Origin: Paenibacillus marchantiae | GTDB lineage: Bacteria > Bacillota > Bacilli > Paenibacillales > Paenibacillaceae | Reading direction: 5' to 3' | DNA length: 64,000 nucleotides | Assembly: GCF_028771845.1 (NCBI RefSeq) | Contig: NZ_CP118270.1 | Span: 4,712,001-4,776,000, forward strand | Shown here: in pieces, positions 52,369 to 62,251 of the stretch | Layout: each line of letters starts with the position of its first letter | How positions within the stretch are numbered: the first letter of the stretch is position 1 | Notes under the pieces: generated by a model | What the model was told of the DNA's origin: nothing | Databases searched by the model: none | What the model saw: the letters and a program-made list of their open reading frames with translations, nothing else | Translations under genes and position numbers: made by a program

Positions 52369-53394
52369 TTAAAGGGTAAGACCACCATCGGCTACGATAA
52401 TGGAACCTGTCATATAACTTGATCCATCCGAAGCCAGGAATGCAACGACTTGAGCGAGTTCCTCTGGTTCAGCAAACCGTCCAATTCTCATATTAGGGAA
52501 TTCTTCTGGCATATATTCATTGTCTTGCAACATTTGTGGAACAGCCGCTGTCAATGGTGTAGCTACACCACCAGGACAGATCGCGTTAACACGGATTCCT
52601 TTTCTGACGTATTCAAGCGCAGCTGCCTTGGTTAAACCGGCAACGCCGTGTTTGCTGGCTGTATAAGCGGCCAAGCTGTGTTCAGCGCGAATGGCTGTTG
52701 TAGATGCAGTATTAATGACATGACCGTATCCTTGTTCGTCCATCACTCGAAGTGCATGTTTCATTCCGAGGAATATGCCCTTCAGATTGACATCGATGAT
52801 TCGATTGAAGTCTTCCAAGCTCATGCTATGGAAACTTTGGAACTGTTGGATGATTCCGGCGTTATTAAAAGCTACATCAATTTTTCCGTACGTATTAACA
52901 GCTTGCTGGATATAATTTTGAACATCATCTTCTTTGGAAACATCGGCTTGTACAAAAATGGCTTCGCCATCTTGCTCCTTTACCAGCTCCAGTGTCTCTT
53001 GTCCTGTTGCAGTATTATAATCGACCAGAACCAGCTTGGCTCCTCTGGCTGCCATCAGAATGGCGCTTGCTCTTCCTATTCCACTGCCTGCTCCTGTGAT
53101 TGTAATGACTTTACCTGCCAGGGAATCAGATTGTTTGTTTGCAGCAACCGCAGGTTTGGTTTTCGGAGTTTCTCCTGACACAATTGAAATACCAGCCAAA
53201 TCATTCTTTAAAGCTAGCAATGTAACTTCAGGAATATCCACTTGAGGAACCTCTACCAACTGATTTAGTGTGAAATTGGAAGCCATCTTAAATGTAGGAG
53301 CGTTAATAAACTCGGGTAGATGTTTAGTTAGAATTGCTAACGCCTCTTCATTATTCAGTAAATCCCCGATTTCAATATTTTCATTGTAGGCCAT
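52369..53394 (-). CDS. SDR oxidoreductase with N-terminal helical extension
   Basis: Of 341 aa, residues 95-341 are a classical SDR: TGAGSGIG, acidic VLVDY after strand 2, NNAG, NTASTTAI with the catalytic serine, YTASK, and the C-terminal YMTGSIIVADGG. The first 70 residues form a separate helical domain (IGDLLNNEEALAILTKHLPEF) of the type sometimes annotated DUF1858-like, seen fused to or near enzymes in Firmicutes; its role is not known. It is the last of three genes after the GPH symporter and esterase, so it may act on a sugar or aglycone released there. GGAGGATGAAGAATA precedes the ATG. Confidence 0.87.
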   Translation of the reverse strand: MAYNENIEIGDLLNNEEALAILTKHLPEFINAPTFKMASNFTLNQLVEVPQVDIPEVTLLALKNDLAGISIVSGETPKTKPAVAANKQSDSLAGKVITITGAGSGIGRASAILMAARGAKLVLVDYNTATGQETLELVKEQDGEAIFVQADVSKEDDVQNYIQQAVNTYGKIDVAFNNAGIIQQFQSFHSMSLEDFNRIIDVNLKGIFLGMKHALRVMDEQGYGHVINTASTTAIRAEHSLAAYTASKHGVAGLTKAAALEYVRKGIRVNAICPGGVATPLTAAVPQMLQDNEYMPEEFPNMRIGRFAEPEELAQVVAFLASDGSSYMTGSIIVADGGLTL

Positions 53395-53516
53395 TATTCT
53401 TCATCCTCCGATACATGATGTGTGTAAAATATTAAATGATAGTATGACTATTATTTTGATTATTAAGATATCATTTATTGTCTACATTTGCAATTATCAT
53501 TTGAATACTTGGTAAA

Positions 53517-54506
53517 TTATCGAGGTGGAACGGGAACAAGCCGCAATTGATGATCCAACTGGATTGCTGCTGCTTCTGATAAGAGATCACCCCCAAAGTC
53601 AAGAATAGCTCGGAGAGGAACTTCCATTGCTTCTTGATTCGGCGATTCCCCAAGAACAGGTATTGCGGCTAAAATGACCTGTTTACAGACTTCATTTTTC
53701 CACAAAACACCCAGTTGTACATCCAAACTGTATTGATCAACAGAATCAACCTGAACGCTCTCTCGCTCCGAGGCGAATTCACCAAATATGCCTCGGAGCC
53801 AGCTTATACAAAGACGAAACCACTGCGCAACAGCCGGTTCGACCATGCTGCGTAACCCTCCTGAAGTATGAGGTCTTGCGAGCGATAAGCCATGTACGCC
53901 TTTGGTAAAGATATGCATCTCAAACGGGACATTTGCATGGTTAAGAGCTTCTGCAAAAGTCAAAGCGTTACTAACTGGAACCAATCGATCCTCGTACGTG
54001 TGAAATATGAACGTTGGCGGTGTTAACGCATCTACAGACTTATCGACGCCTGGTACCGGTACAGGGAAAATACGGCTCATCGATTCCACAATGCATGGAT
54101 AACCAAGAATCATGGCATTGGGCCTAATCTTTCCCATAGTTCCTAACGCTGCCGCTAAGTGTCCACCAGCCGAGAAGCCACATACAGCTATTTTGTCTGG
54201 ATCAATCCCCCACTTCGAACTATTCTCCTGAATCAATTCCAGTGCTTCTTCTGCATCATTCAAAGGTTTCGGAAATACAGCGTTCTGATTAATCGAATAT
54301 TGTAACGTAAAAGCCTGGTACCCCTCCGCTAGAAAAGCCATCGCTATCGGTTCTGCCTCCCGCTCTGAACATGCTCTGTATGCCCCACCAGGTAAAATGA
54401 GAACAGCAGGTCGATTGCCCATGTTAGACATTCCTTGTGAAGAATCCAATACATAAGCCGTTAGACTAACGTTCGTATTGGTGAGTTCAACCGTTGTTAA
54501 CTTCAT
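53517..54506 (-). CDS. Alpha/beta-hydrolase, probable carbohydrate esterase
   Basis: The 329-aa cytoplasmic hydrolase has the nucleophile elbow GFSAGGH with Ser112, oxyanion region LPGGAYRACSEREAEP, and likely Asp173 (HTYEDRLVP) and His205 (KGVHGLSLA) completing the triad. It resembles BD-FAE/Aes-type acetyl esterases, which remove acetyl or feruloyl groups from plant oligosaccharides. The upstream frame to 54641 overlaps the symporter gene; AGGAGG before the ATG at 54506 sets the start, 46 bases after the symporter stop. About 100 C-terminal residues are less typical and look like a small extra domain. Confidence 0.85.
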   Translation of the reverse strand: MKLTTVELTNTNVSLTAYVLDSSQGMSNMGNRPAVLILPGGAYRACSEREAEPIAMAFLAEGYQAFTLQYSINQNAVFPKPLNDAEEALELIQENSSKWGIDPDKIAVCGFSAGGHLAAALGTMGKIRPNAMILGYPCIVESMSRIFPVPVPGVDKSVDALTPPTFIFHTYEDRLVPVSNALTFAEALNHANVPFEMHIFTKGVHGLSLARPHTSGGLRSMVEPAVAQWFRLCISWLRGIFGEFASERESVQVDSVDQYSLDVQLGVLWKNEVCKQVILAAIPVLGESPNQEAMEVPLRAILDFGGDLLSEAAAIQLDHQLRLVPVPPR

Positions 54507-54552
54507 ATATCCTCCTATATTTTCATTTATAGTATATTGAAGCGTTCTCAAT

Positions 54553-55968
54553 TTAAATTTTAGCGGTTCTTCTTTCTTCGAGACCTTTAAGGACTTTAGG
54601 GAATTCTTTATCCAGTTTGTAGAAGAACAGACAGATTGCAATCACGACCATTACAACAATAGGTACATATATGTTTAAAGCAATAATAGCTTGTTTAGCT
54701 GCATCACCTTGCTCGCTCGCCTGCTCCACGTAACCACCTAAGGCTAGAAACCATCCAATCATGGCTGCTCCCAAAGCAGTACCCACCTTGTTGCCAAAGG
54801 CATTAACACTATTCGTTAACCCAACCATTCTTTTACGGAACTTCCATTCTCCATATTCAATCGTATCCGTGGTGAGTGCTCCTCCAACTGCCATGAGAGG
54901 AATCGTACCCAGGGTTTGGAATACCGAACACACAAGTCCTAGCATAATACTCTCGGGTGCAATCAATCTAGCCGTTGCTCCAATCAAACCAATGATAACA
55001 CCACCAAGAGCTGTGTTACGTTTGCCAAACTTTTTGATAAAGGGTCCCGACAAGCTAAAACCGATCACGACCGGAATAAGACCTATCCCTCCCATAATGG
55101 CAACCAGATTCACATCTCCCCAGATGTACTTGGCGTAATAGGTTCCTGCAGCGACACCTAATGCGAACAAAATATGAGAAAAGGTACCAACAGTGAACAT
55201 CAAAAGCCAGTATTTATTGGAGATCAATATTTTCAAACCTTGGACTAGTGAAATTTTCTCCTGAAAAACGCCAAGCTCGTCCAATTGTACATTGTTATAT
55301 TTCTCTCTGTTGGAGAAAAAGGCGATGAGTATTCCTGCCGCGGCCATGAATGCGAAAATCCCGGCTAATATAGTCCATTCCCTTCTGCCACCACCCATAG
55401 CGTTGACAATAGGAAGAAAAGCAATCGCCACAACCATTCCTGCTAAATAACCGCTACTTGATCTGATAATACCCATTAAAGATCTTTCATAGGTGTTGCG
55501 TGTAGTCAGGGCCATCAAACTTGAGTAGGGTATGAATGTAGGTGTATACACCATAATGTAAAATACCAGATTTGTTATAATGGCATATACAATTTTACCA
55601 GTGACGCTGATATCCGGAACTGAAAATAACAGTAACAACGATACAAACATCGGAATGCTCATCCAGAGTAGCCACGGACGTGCTTGCCCATACTTGGATT
55701 TAGTCCGGTCTACGAGCACGCCCATGCCCACATCTGCAACTGCATCAAGCAGTTTGGTAACCAATAGAACAGTTCCTACAATTGCTGCCGATACACCTAC
55801 AACATCCGTGTAATAATACGTAATTAGTCCCAGCAATCCGCTTGAAATGTTCAGCCCAAACATTCCCATGGAATCTCCGATCAGTCTTTTAGTCGGAATT
55901 TCACGTTCAGGTTGATGAGGTGTGTCTGTGTGAGATGTGACGTGTTGGTCATTTACTGCAACTCCCAT
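54553..55968 (-). CDS. GPH-family glycoside:cation symporter
   Basis: The 471-aa membrane protein has 12 helices and the glycoside-pentoside-hexuronide family loop DRTKSKYGQARPWLLWMSIP near residue 78, like MelB, XynP and YicJ. It takes up glycosides with Na+ or H+. The soluble N-terminal tail (about 28 residues, HTDTPHQPERE) is longer than usual. The 62-residue longer frame is not supported: CGGAGGGGAAAAGCT lies just before the ATG at 55968. With the esterase and SDR it makes a three-gene unit, separated from the P450 by a terminator. Confidence 0.9.
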   Translation of the reverse strand: MGVAVNDQHVTSHTDTPHQPEREIPTKRLIGDSMGMFGLNISSGLLGLITYYYTDVVGVSAAIVGTVLLVTKLLDAVADVGMGVLVDRTKSKYGQARPWLLWMSIPMFVSLLLLFSVPDISVTGKIVYAIITNLVFYIMVYTPTFIPYSSLMALTTRNTYERSLMGIIRSSSGYLAGMVVAIAFLPIVNAMGGGRREWTILAGIFAFMAAAGILIAFFSNREKYNNVQLDELGVFQEKISLVQGLKILISNKYWLLMFTVGTFSHILFALGVAAGTYYAKYIWGDVNLVAIMGGIGLIPVVIGFSLSGPFIKKFGKRNTALGGVIIGLIGATARLIAPESIMLGLVCSVFQTLGTIPLMAVGGALTTDTIEYGEWKFRKRMVGLTNSVNAFGNKVGTALGAAMIGWFLALGGYVEQASEQGDAAKQAIIALNIYVPIVVMVVIAICLFFYKLDKEFPKVLKGLEERRTAKI

Positions 55969-56117
55969 AGCTTTTCCCCTCCGATATACTCTTGATAGAT
56001 ACGTAATGAATTCGCTTTCATACTTATATTGTAAGATCCATACAGGAATACGGATATAACGCGTTGTTAAGATGAAATAACGTAATCCAAATACAATATC
56101 GGAGGTGAGTACCTTAT

Positions 56118-56148
56118 AAAAAAAGAAGCATCGATAATTGTGGCTTCT
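56118..56148 (-). terminator. Terminator after the P450 gene (minus strand)
   Basis: An AGAAGC / GCTTCT stem followed on the minus strand by TTTTTTTAT, about 45 bases beyond the P450 stop. It splits the minus-strand cluster into two transcripts. Confidence 0.65.
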
Positions 56149-56190
56149 CTTCATTCAATATGAATAAGTACGTTTATCATTTAATGTAAA

Positions 56191-57417
56191 TCAGAACGAA
56201 ACCGGGAAGTCTTTTAATCCGCGAATAATCATGCCTTGGCGCCATTCCAATGATTCCTCTGTTGTGTTCAGACGAATATCAGGCATTTTACGCAGTAACG
56301 CATGAATAGCAATCTCCCCTTCTAGTCTCGCTAAGGGTGCTCCAAGACAGAAATGTATGCCCTTTCCAAAGGCAATATGATTATTCACCTTACGTGTAAT
56401 ATCAAACGTATCCGGCTCGGGGAACTGCTGTGGATCACGATTTGCAGACGAAAACGAAACAAAGAGCATATCCCCTTGTCGAATATGTTTTCCGCCATAC
56501 TCTACATCTTCAGTAGCCCAGCGTATGTTGCTCACTTCTGCCGGTCCGTTATACCGAAGGATCTCCTCCAGGGCTGGATGAATCAATTCAGGATCATTCA
56601 AGAGCAATTGCTTCTGCTCCGGGTTATCAAGCAACGCCAGCATACCGTTCCCGATCAGATTCACGGTTGTTTCATGGCCTGCAATGATTAGAACGAAGAC
56701 AAGGGCATATAGTTCCTGCTCCGAAAGAACATCTCCCTCCTCCTCCACGCTGATGAGGTCGCTAATCAGGTCTTCCTGAAGATGTTGGCGTCTTTCTGTG
56801 ATCAACACATGCAGATAGTCTACGAATGCCTTCATGACCTCATCGCTCTTCTCGTTCATATGTGGATTGTTGAATCCCTCCATGATGGTATTGGACCACT
56901 CCTGGAATTTGTCCTGATCCTCTAGAGGAACCCCCAACATTTCACATATAACCATGATCGGAAGGGGAAAAGCATAATCTGCGATCAGATCCAGTTCCCT
57001 TTTTCCACTCGCCAGTACCTTGTCAAGCAATTCATCGCTTATTTCTACAATTCTACCGCGCAGGCGCTCAATCATACGGGGTGTAAAAGCTTTCTGTATC
57101 AATCTCCGTAGACGGCGGTGATCCTCCGGATTCACACTAAGCAAATTACGAGAAATGATCTCTTGATGTGGCGGAGCTGCCCCCTCAACATTTCCCATGA
57201 ACGGAGGATTCGTCACAAAGCGTTTATCCTGAAAAATCTCAACGGCGTCTTCGTAGCGAGTAATCATCCATGCAAAGTGACCACTGGGCAAAGGAAACCG
57301 ATGCACTGGATCTTCGTTTCGCAGCTCCTTGTAGACCGGAAAGGGATTATTTATAAACGATTGATCAAGAAAATCAACTCCCGACTTCGAATGTCCCTTG
57401 TTGCCATTGGTAAACAT
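56191..57417 (-). CDS. Cytochrome P450, CYP107-like (second paralogue)
   Basis: A 408-aa soluble monooxygenase with I-helix IIAGHETTVNLIGNG, K-helix EEILR and heme loop FGKGIHFCLGAPLARLEGE (Cys357). Its overall sequence parallels the P450 at 16203-17393, including NPFPVYKELRNEDPVHRF and the FAWMITRYEDAVEIF block. It lies 106 bases after the GH78 rhamnosidase on the same strand and before the GPH symporter. Oxidation of the aglycone of a rhamnoside, such as a flavonoid or terpenoid, is a possible role but inferred. GGGAGGCGTTGTA precedes the ATG. No redox partner is encoded nearby. Confidence 0.93.
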   Translation of the reverse strand: MFTNGNKGHSKSGVDFLDQSFINNPFPVYKELRNEDPVHRFPLPSGHFAWMITRYEDAVEIFQDKRFVTNPPFMGNVEGAAPPHQEIISRNLLSVNPEDHRRLRRLIQKAFTPRMIERLRGRIVEISDELLDKVLASGKRELDLIADYAFPLPIMVICEMLGVPLEDQDKFQEWSNTIMEGFNNPHMNEKSDEVMKAFVDYLHVLITERRQHLQEDLISDLISVEEEGDVLSEQELYALVFVLIIAGHETTVNLIGNGMLALLDNPEQKQLLLNDPELIHPALEEILRYNGPAEVSNIRWATEDVEYGGKHIRQGDMLFVSFSSANRDPQQFPEPDTFDITRKVNNHIAFGKGIHFCLGAPLARLEGEIAIHALLRKMPDIRLNTTEESLEWRQGMIIRGLKDFPVSF

Positions 57418-57523
57418 TACAACGCCTCCCGAATATATGATAGTTTGTATATCAATACAATATCAATTCTATCATTACCGAATACGACTTTCAAATTTTG
57501 TAATCTTACGTACCCTGCTACAC

Positions 57524-60367
57524 TCACTGGTCAAGCTGAACCATCGCCAACTTGCGATCAAGTTCATCCAACTGTTCTTCAGGTGCGCTGAAGGATGGAT
57601 AACTGGCCAATTCACGTATACTCGCTTCTCCCATTGGTCCAATGGTTTCTGGATTCAACGTAGCAAAAACTGGTGAAAATCCGCTTAAAGCTTCGCGGCC
57701 TCCCTCATTACGAAGCAAGTCATTGAGTGGAGTGTGTGTGCTAAGAATTTTCTTGTATACTTTGGATGGAGCATAGCTTACTTCATACGTACCACTACTC
57801 ACTTCAATTATGGTATTCTCTTCTTCCTGTGTGACAGGTAATCCGGAATCGGTAAGGATAACACCGTTCAGGGTCACATTCTCCATTTGAGCATGTGGTA
57901 GTTTTATCGTAGCTGTTGCATTGAACGGTATGGAGAAGCTGAAGAACAGATTCCCTTGCTCGTTGAATTTCCATTCGCTCTTATACCGTCCTGCTGCCGT
58001 ATCTACATGAGCTTTAACCCATTGGATTCTGAAATCAGGTAGAGGTGCCAGTAAAGCATGACGGAATCCTGGATTATCCTCGACGGGATTGATTCCTGCC
58101 ATATTCCGATACATCCATTCTGCAACCGCTCCATAAGCATAATGATTGAGCGAGTTCATGCCATCTCCGCTGATTTTCCCATCCGGAAGAATAGAGTTCC
58201 AGCGTTCCCAGATCGTTGTCGCCCCCATATTGACCGCATACAGCCAGCTTGGATAATCATCATTCAGCAGCAGTGTGTATGCAATGTCGTTGCTTCCATG
58301 CTCTGACAGAACCCGGTTCAGATAGGGTGTTCCGACAAAGCCTGTTCGCAAATGGTTCTGGTCTTTGCGCAGACGCATGCGGATGTCTTCCTCAATCCGC
58401 GGAGTGTGTTGTTCTGGCACCAGATTCATAAACAAGGCAACCGCATATGCCGTCTGCGTATCTACAGCGAGACGTCCATTGCTGGTAAAGAATTCATCCT
58501 TTATCGCTGCTCTAACCTCTAGTGCCAGTTGCGCATAGGTCTCCACGAGGTCTCCATGTCCCAGAACTTTGGCTGCCTTCGCTACAATATCTGCTGAATA
58601 AGCGTAATACGCTGAAGCCACAAAATGATTATCCGTTCCCCCCATTGGAGAATCGGGATTACCCCCATCCAGTGCAAGCCAGTCACCAAAATGGAAACCT
58701 ACTGTCCATAACCGTTTGCCGCCTGATTCATCATCGGTACGTTTGATGAAGTCCACCCATGCCTTCATGCTGTCAAATTGTTGCTCAAGAATACCCTTAT
58801 CTCCAGAGTGAACGTAACTGTTCCATGGAATAATGGTGGCTGCATCGCCCCAAGCACTAGACCCACCGCCTTGCACTCGGCCAACGGGGATCACCATGGG
58901 TACCATACCTTCCCGATCTTCCTGTTCCATCCATAGATCATAACCATACTTACTGAAGAAAGCATAGGTATCCATGTTGAAATTAGCAGTACCAGAGAAG
59001 ACCTGTGCATCACCTGTCCAGCCCATTCGTTCATCCCGTTGCGGACAATCTGTAGGTGTATCCAGGAAATTTCCTTTTTGACCCCATAGTGCATTCTCAT
59101 ATAGACGGTTGATTCCTGAATGGCTTGTCTCCAAATATCCGATGCGGTCCATATCCGAGTAAACAACACATCCTGTAAAATCGTCCAAGTCCAACTTACC
59201 AATCCAACCCTCTACTTTGATATATCTGAAGCCGTAGAAGGTAAAGTAGGGTCGAATGATGGCTTCATTGCCATCTGATGTATACGTATATTCCGCCTTG
59301 GCCGATCTAAGATTCTCCCGATAGAAATTACCATCCTGAAGTACTTCGCCATATTGTAAATGAATGACTGATCCACGCGGTGCCTGAGTGCGAAATTGTA
59401 GCCAGCCGACCATGTTTTGTCCCATATCAATGACGGTCTCCCCAGCTGGGGTGGTGAGGACCTCGATCGGTTTTAATGTTTCCTTGATCACAACGGGGAG
59501 ACTCTTTCTAGCCATCAGACGCTCGTAGCCTAGATTCGTTTCTTTGACTGGATATTCCTCAGAAACATCCAGAGTAGCATCATAAATTTCTCCATCATAG
59601 ATGTTACTATCCAACACCGGGGAGCGGGTAGCTCGCCAGGACGTATCTGTTTTAAACACGACTTCGGTACCATCTGTATAGGTAATAATGATTTCGGAAA
59701 TCAGTGCAAAATGGTCTCCATACAGCTCCCCTGTTGTATCGCCTTCAAAGCCAAAGCGACCTTTGTACCAACCGTTCCCGAGGCCTACATCAACCGTGTT
59801 TGTACCAAGCTGTAGCATATCTGTAATATCGTAGGTCTGATACTGCAACCATTTGTGATAGGCATTATAATGGGGAGCCAAATATTCATCTCCAACCTTG
59901 GCGCCATTAAGCGTCATCTCGTAAACACCCAGACCACATACGTAGGCACGGGCTTGTACCACTGAACCCGCAATTTCGAAACTTCTTTTCAAGACAGGAT
60001 GGACTGAACTGTCCAGTTCAGGGGTAATCCACTGAGCTGTCCACGCCTCTTCCTGTTTTGCGGTTTCAAACCAAGCTGTCTCACTGATGGCATCTTCACC
60101 ACGTTCGTTCCATACCCGTACTCTCCAGTAATATCGGGTCCTTGGAGCTAACGTCAGAGACGGTATATATGCGAGTGAATCAATGTCCTCTTTTTTACCA
60201 CTGTCAAAAACGATGTTAATGAAGGCTTCATCCAGCGCTATTTCTATTTGTGCAGCAATCTGTTTAGTTGCAGTAGTCTCCGTAACAACATAAGACAAGC
60301 TTGGATATTCTATTGCGAATCCTAACGGATTGGATACATGATTTGTTTTTAAATTTGTGATTTTCAT
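57524..60367 (-). CDS. GH78 alpha-L-rhamnosidase
   Basis: The 947-aa enzyme hydrolyses terminal alpha-L-rhamnose from plant glycosides or pectic side chains, inverting configuration. The layout is typical: N-terminal beta domains (LKTNHVSNPLGFAIEYPSLSYVV; ARTRYYWRVRVW; YNAYHKWLQYQTYDIT), then the helical barrel with the acidic motif DCPQRDERMGWTGDAQVF near residue 445, containing the general acid, and NHYAYGAVAEWMYRNMAGI, with the base glutamate, and a C-terminal beta domain. It lacks a signal peptide, so substrates must be imported. GGAGGGTAAAGTC before the ATG at 60367 overrules the longer frame. It lies 50 bases after the binding-protein gene. Confidence 0.94.
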   Translation of the reverse strand: MKITNLKTNHVSNPLGFAIEYPSLSYVVTETTATKQIAAQIEIALDEAFINIVFDSGKKEDIDSLAYIPSLTLAPRTRYYWRVRVWNERGEDAISETAWFETAKQEEAWTAQWITPELDSSVHPVLKRSFEIAGSVVQARAYVCGLGVYEMTLNGAKVGDEYLAPHYNAYHKWLQYQTYDITDMLQLGTNTVDVGLGNGWYKGRFGFEGDTTGELYGDHFALISEIIITYTDGTEVVFKTDTSWRATRSPVLDSNIYDGEIYDATLDVSEEYPVKETNLGYERLMARKSLPVVIKETLKPIEVLTTPAGETVIDMGQNMVGWLQFRTQAPRGSVIHLQYGEVLQDGNFYRENLRSAKAEYTYTSDGNEAIIRPYFTFYGFRYIKVEGWIGKLDLDDFTGCVVYSDMDRIGYLETSHSGINRLYENALWGQKGNFLDTPTDCPQRDERMGWTGDAQVFSGTANFNMDTYAFFSKYGYDLWMEQEDREGMVPMVIPVGRVQGGGSSAWGDAATIIPWNSYVHSGDKGILEQQFDSMKAWVDFIKRTDDESGGKRLWTVGFHFGDWLALDGGNPDSPMGGTDNHFVASAYYAYSADIVAKAAKVLGHGDLVETYAQLALEVRAAIKDEFFTSNGRLAVDTQTAYAVALFMNLVPEQHTPRIEEDIRMRLRKDQNHLRTGFVGTPYLNRVLSEHGSNDIAYTLLLNDDYPSWLYAVNMGATTIWERWNSILPDGKISGDGMNSLNHYAYGAVAEWMYRNMAGINPVEDNPGFRHALLAPLPDFRIQWVKAHVDTAAGRYKSEWKFNEQGNLFFSFSIPFNATATIKLPHAQMENVTLNGVILTDSGLPVTQEEENTIIEVSSGTYEVSYAPSKVYKKILSTHTPLNDLLRNEGGREALSGFSPVFATLNPETIGPMGEASIRELASYPSFSAPEEQLDELDRKLAMVQLDQ

Positions 60368-60417
60368 GACTTTACCCTCCATTATCGTTGAATACGTTCT
60401 CACAACTTTGTTCTGCA

Positions 60418-62061
60418 TTATTGAGATTGGATTGACCTGTACCACTCGTTCACTTCGTCCGTCATTTGTTTTCCGCCAGATTTGAGCCATTTCTTAACAA
60501 AATCATCAAAAGCCTCTATAGGCTGCTCGCCATAAATAATAGAATTAAAGGTATCCAACTCCATCTTTTGCAGATAGGTGTTCCTTGATCGCATTATTTT
60601 CGTCGCCGGTCCTTGAAACAGGTTTCGTTGGTCTATTTTTTCCTGAGTCGCCTCAACAACGTCTGCCTGTGTAACCGGCAACTCATCCGGGTTGTTCGGG
60701 TCTACCCCCATGCTGAAAAAGACGGCTCGATCATAAGCATTCAGTTGTTCACCCTTGCCTAGTTTTAAAATGGCGTCTTTAAATCGTGAGGGGTAGCTTG
60801 CATATTGGCTAAACAATGTATATTTGGAGGTATTTACTTTTCCTCCTGGAATTGTACTGCTCTCACTGTTAATAGATCCATCCTGTTTCAGAACATAGTC
60901 ATACCCGTTTTGATAGGCGCTAAGAAAGAACGGATCATCGGTTACAGTTGCTTCATATAAATAGTTCTGGTATTTAAAAAATGCCTGTAACGCTTCTTCA
61001 GAAATGTCTTTGCTAATAAGGAGAGCAGCACTGTAAGAATTGCCCGCCAGTCTCCCTGCTGTTCCATCAGGACCCGTTGGTATCGGATTAGGAATAAATT
61101 CTGCTTGAGAATCTCTAGCTATGAGCTGCTTCACCGGATAGTCAGCAAACCATCGTGGTCCTGCAACAATTCCGACCTTGCCGGCAATTACGTTTTCGTT
61201 AACTTGACTGAAATCTTGTAATGCAACGTTGTTTCCCATATATCCTTTGCTTTGCCATGATCTCAGTCTCAACAGTGCTTTTTTGATCTCCGGTTGAATG
61301 CTGCCGTACATCAACTGTCCCTTTCCATCTTCACCCCATATTTCAGGAAGGGCTCCATAAGCCCCGAATACCCATGAGATATCTCCTGTTGGGGAAGCCA
61401 GATACTGATCCTTGATGGCAAAATCAATGCCGTAGGTATCTTTTAACCCATTCCCATCCGGATCATCATAAGTAAAGGCTTTCATGATTTGTTCGAGTTC
61501 ATCCAGATTACGCGGGGCTTCAAGTCCCAGTTTATCCAGCCAATCTTTACGGATCCATAGTACAGCTTGTGAAGCTTGTTCAGTAATAATGGGGATTGCC
61601 ATTCTTTTTCCATTTTCAGTGAACGGTTGCCAGGCTTCAGGAACTTCAGCCATAGCCGCTTTCCAGGTGGGAGAGGCGTATTGATCAAAGGCTTCTCCCG
61701 CATCCAATACCTTTCCTGAAGTCAGGAACTGATTCGTCGTATCCATGACTTTAGATGAAAATACATCAGGAAGTGGGTCATCGGAAGACAACATTAATCT
61801 AAGCTTCATATCGTAATCCTCCACTGGAGCACTCCATTGTGTGCGAATATCCACCCCCAATGTCTTCTTGGCCCAACGTATATGTACGTTATCGGACGCC
61901 GTTTCGCTGTTTTTGTATACGGTGGTTGGTTCATCCATCTTAACGGTGGTTAGGACGACTTCATGTTTAACAGATTCCTGTTGAGGAGTTGTTTCATCAC
62001 ATCCCGTCAATAGAGCCAAACAAAGGACGGACAGAAGCAGGGATTTTTTCCTCCAGCTCAT
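60418..62061 (-). CDS. Orphan sugar-binding lipoprotein
   Basis: The 547-aa lipoprotein has a lipobox LLTGC (Cys21) and a solute-binding type 1 fold (VLWIRKDWLDKLGLEAPRNLDEL, LPDVFSSKVM, VGIVAGPRWFADYP). It belongs to the large Paenibacillus LipO-like class. No ABC permease gene lies beside it in this window, so it may serve a distant permease pair or act as a sensor partner for the divergent histidine kinase. The start is ATG at 62061, with AAGGAGA upstream; a TTG two codons earlier is possible. It is the first gene of the rhamnoside transcript. Confidence 0.88.
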   Translation of the reverse strand: MSWRKKSLLLSVLCLALLTGCDETTPQQESVKHEVVLTTVKMDEPTTVYKNSETASDNVHIRWAKKTLGVDIRTQWSAPVEDYDMKLRLMLSSDDPLPDVFSSKVMDTTNQFLTSGKVLDAGEAFDQYASPTWKAAMAEVPEAWQPFTENGKRMAIPIITEQASQAVLWIRKDWLDKLGLEAPRNLDELEQIMKAFTYDDPDGNGLKDTYGIDFAIKDQYLASPTGDISWVFGAYGALPEIWGEDGKGQLMYGSIQPEIKKALLRLRSWQSKGYMGNNVALQDFSQVNENVIAGKVGIVAGPRWFADYPVKQLIARDSQAEFIPNPIPTGPDGTAGRLAGNSYSAALLISKDISEEALQAFFKYQNYLYEATVTDDPFFLSAYQNGYDYVLKQDGSINSESSTIPGGKVNTSKYTLFSQYASYPSRFKDAILKLGKGEQLNAYDRAVFFSMGVDPNNPDELPVTQADVVEATQEKIDQRNLFQGPATKIMRSRNTYLQKMELDTFNSIIYGEQPIEAFDDFVKKWLKSGGKQMTDEVNEWYRSIQSQ

Positions 62062-62251
62062 ATTCAAAATTCTCCTTCATCTATTTCATCTTAATCATAT
62101 CGTGACAACTATGGGATCGAAATAACGCTATTTCAACATTCCATAATTCAATCTTAACTTACGCTTCTATTACTCTTTGTTTCACTTGTGTTTCTCCTTT
62201 GGTCGCCCTACAATGAGATATATTTACATCATTGGCAGGGGGAATAGCGGT

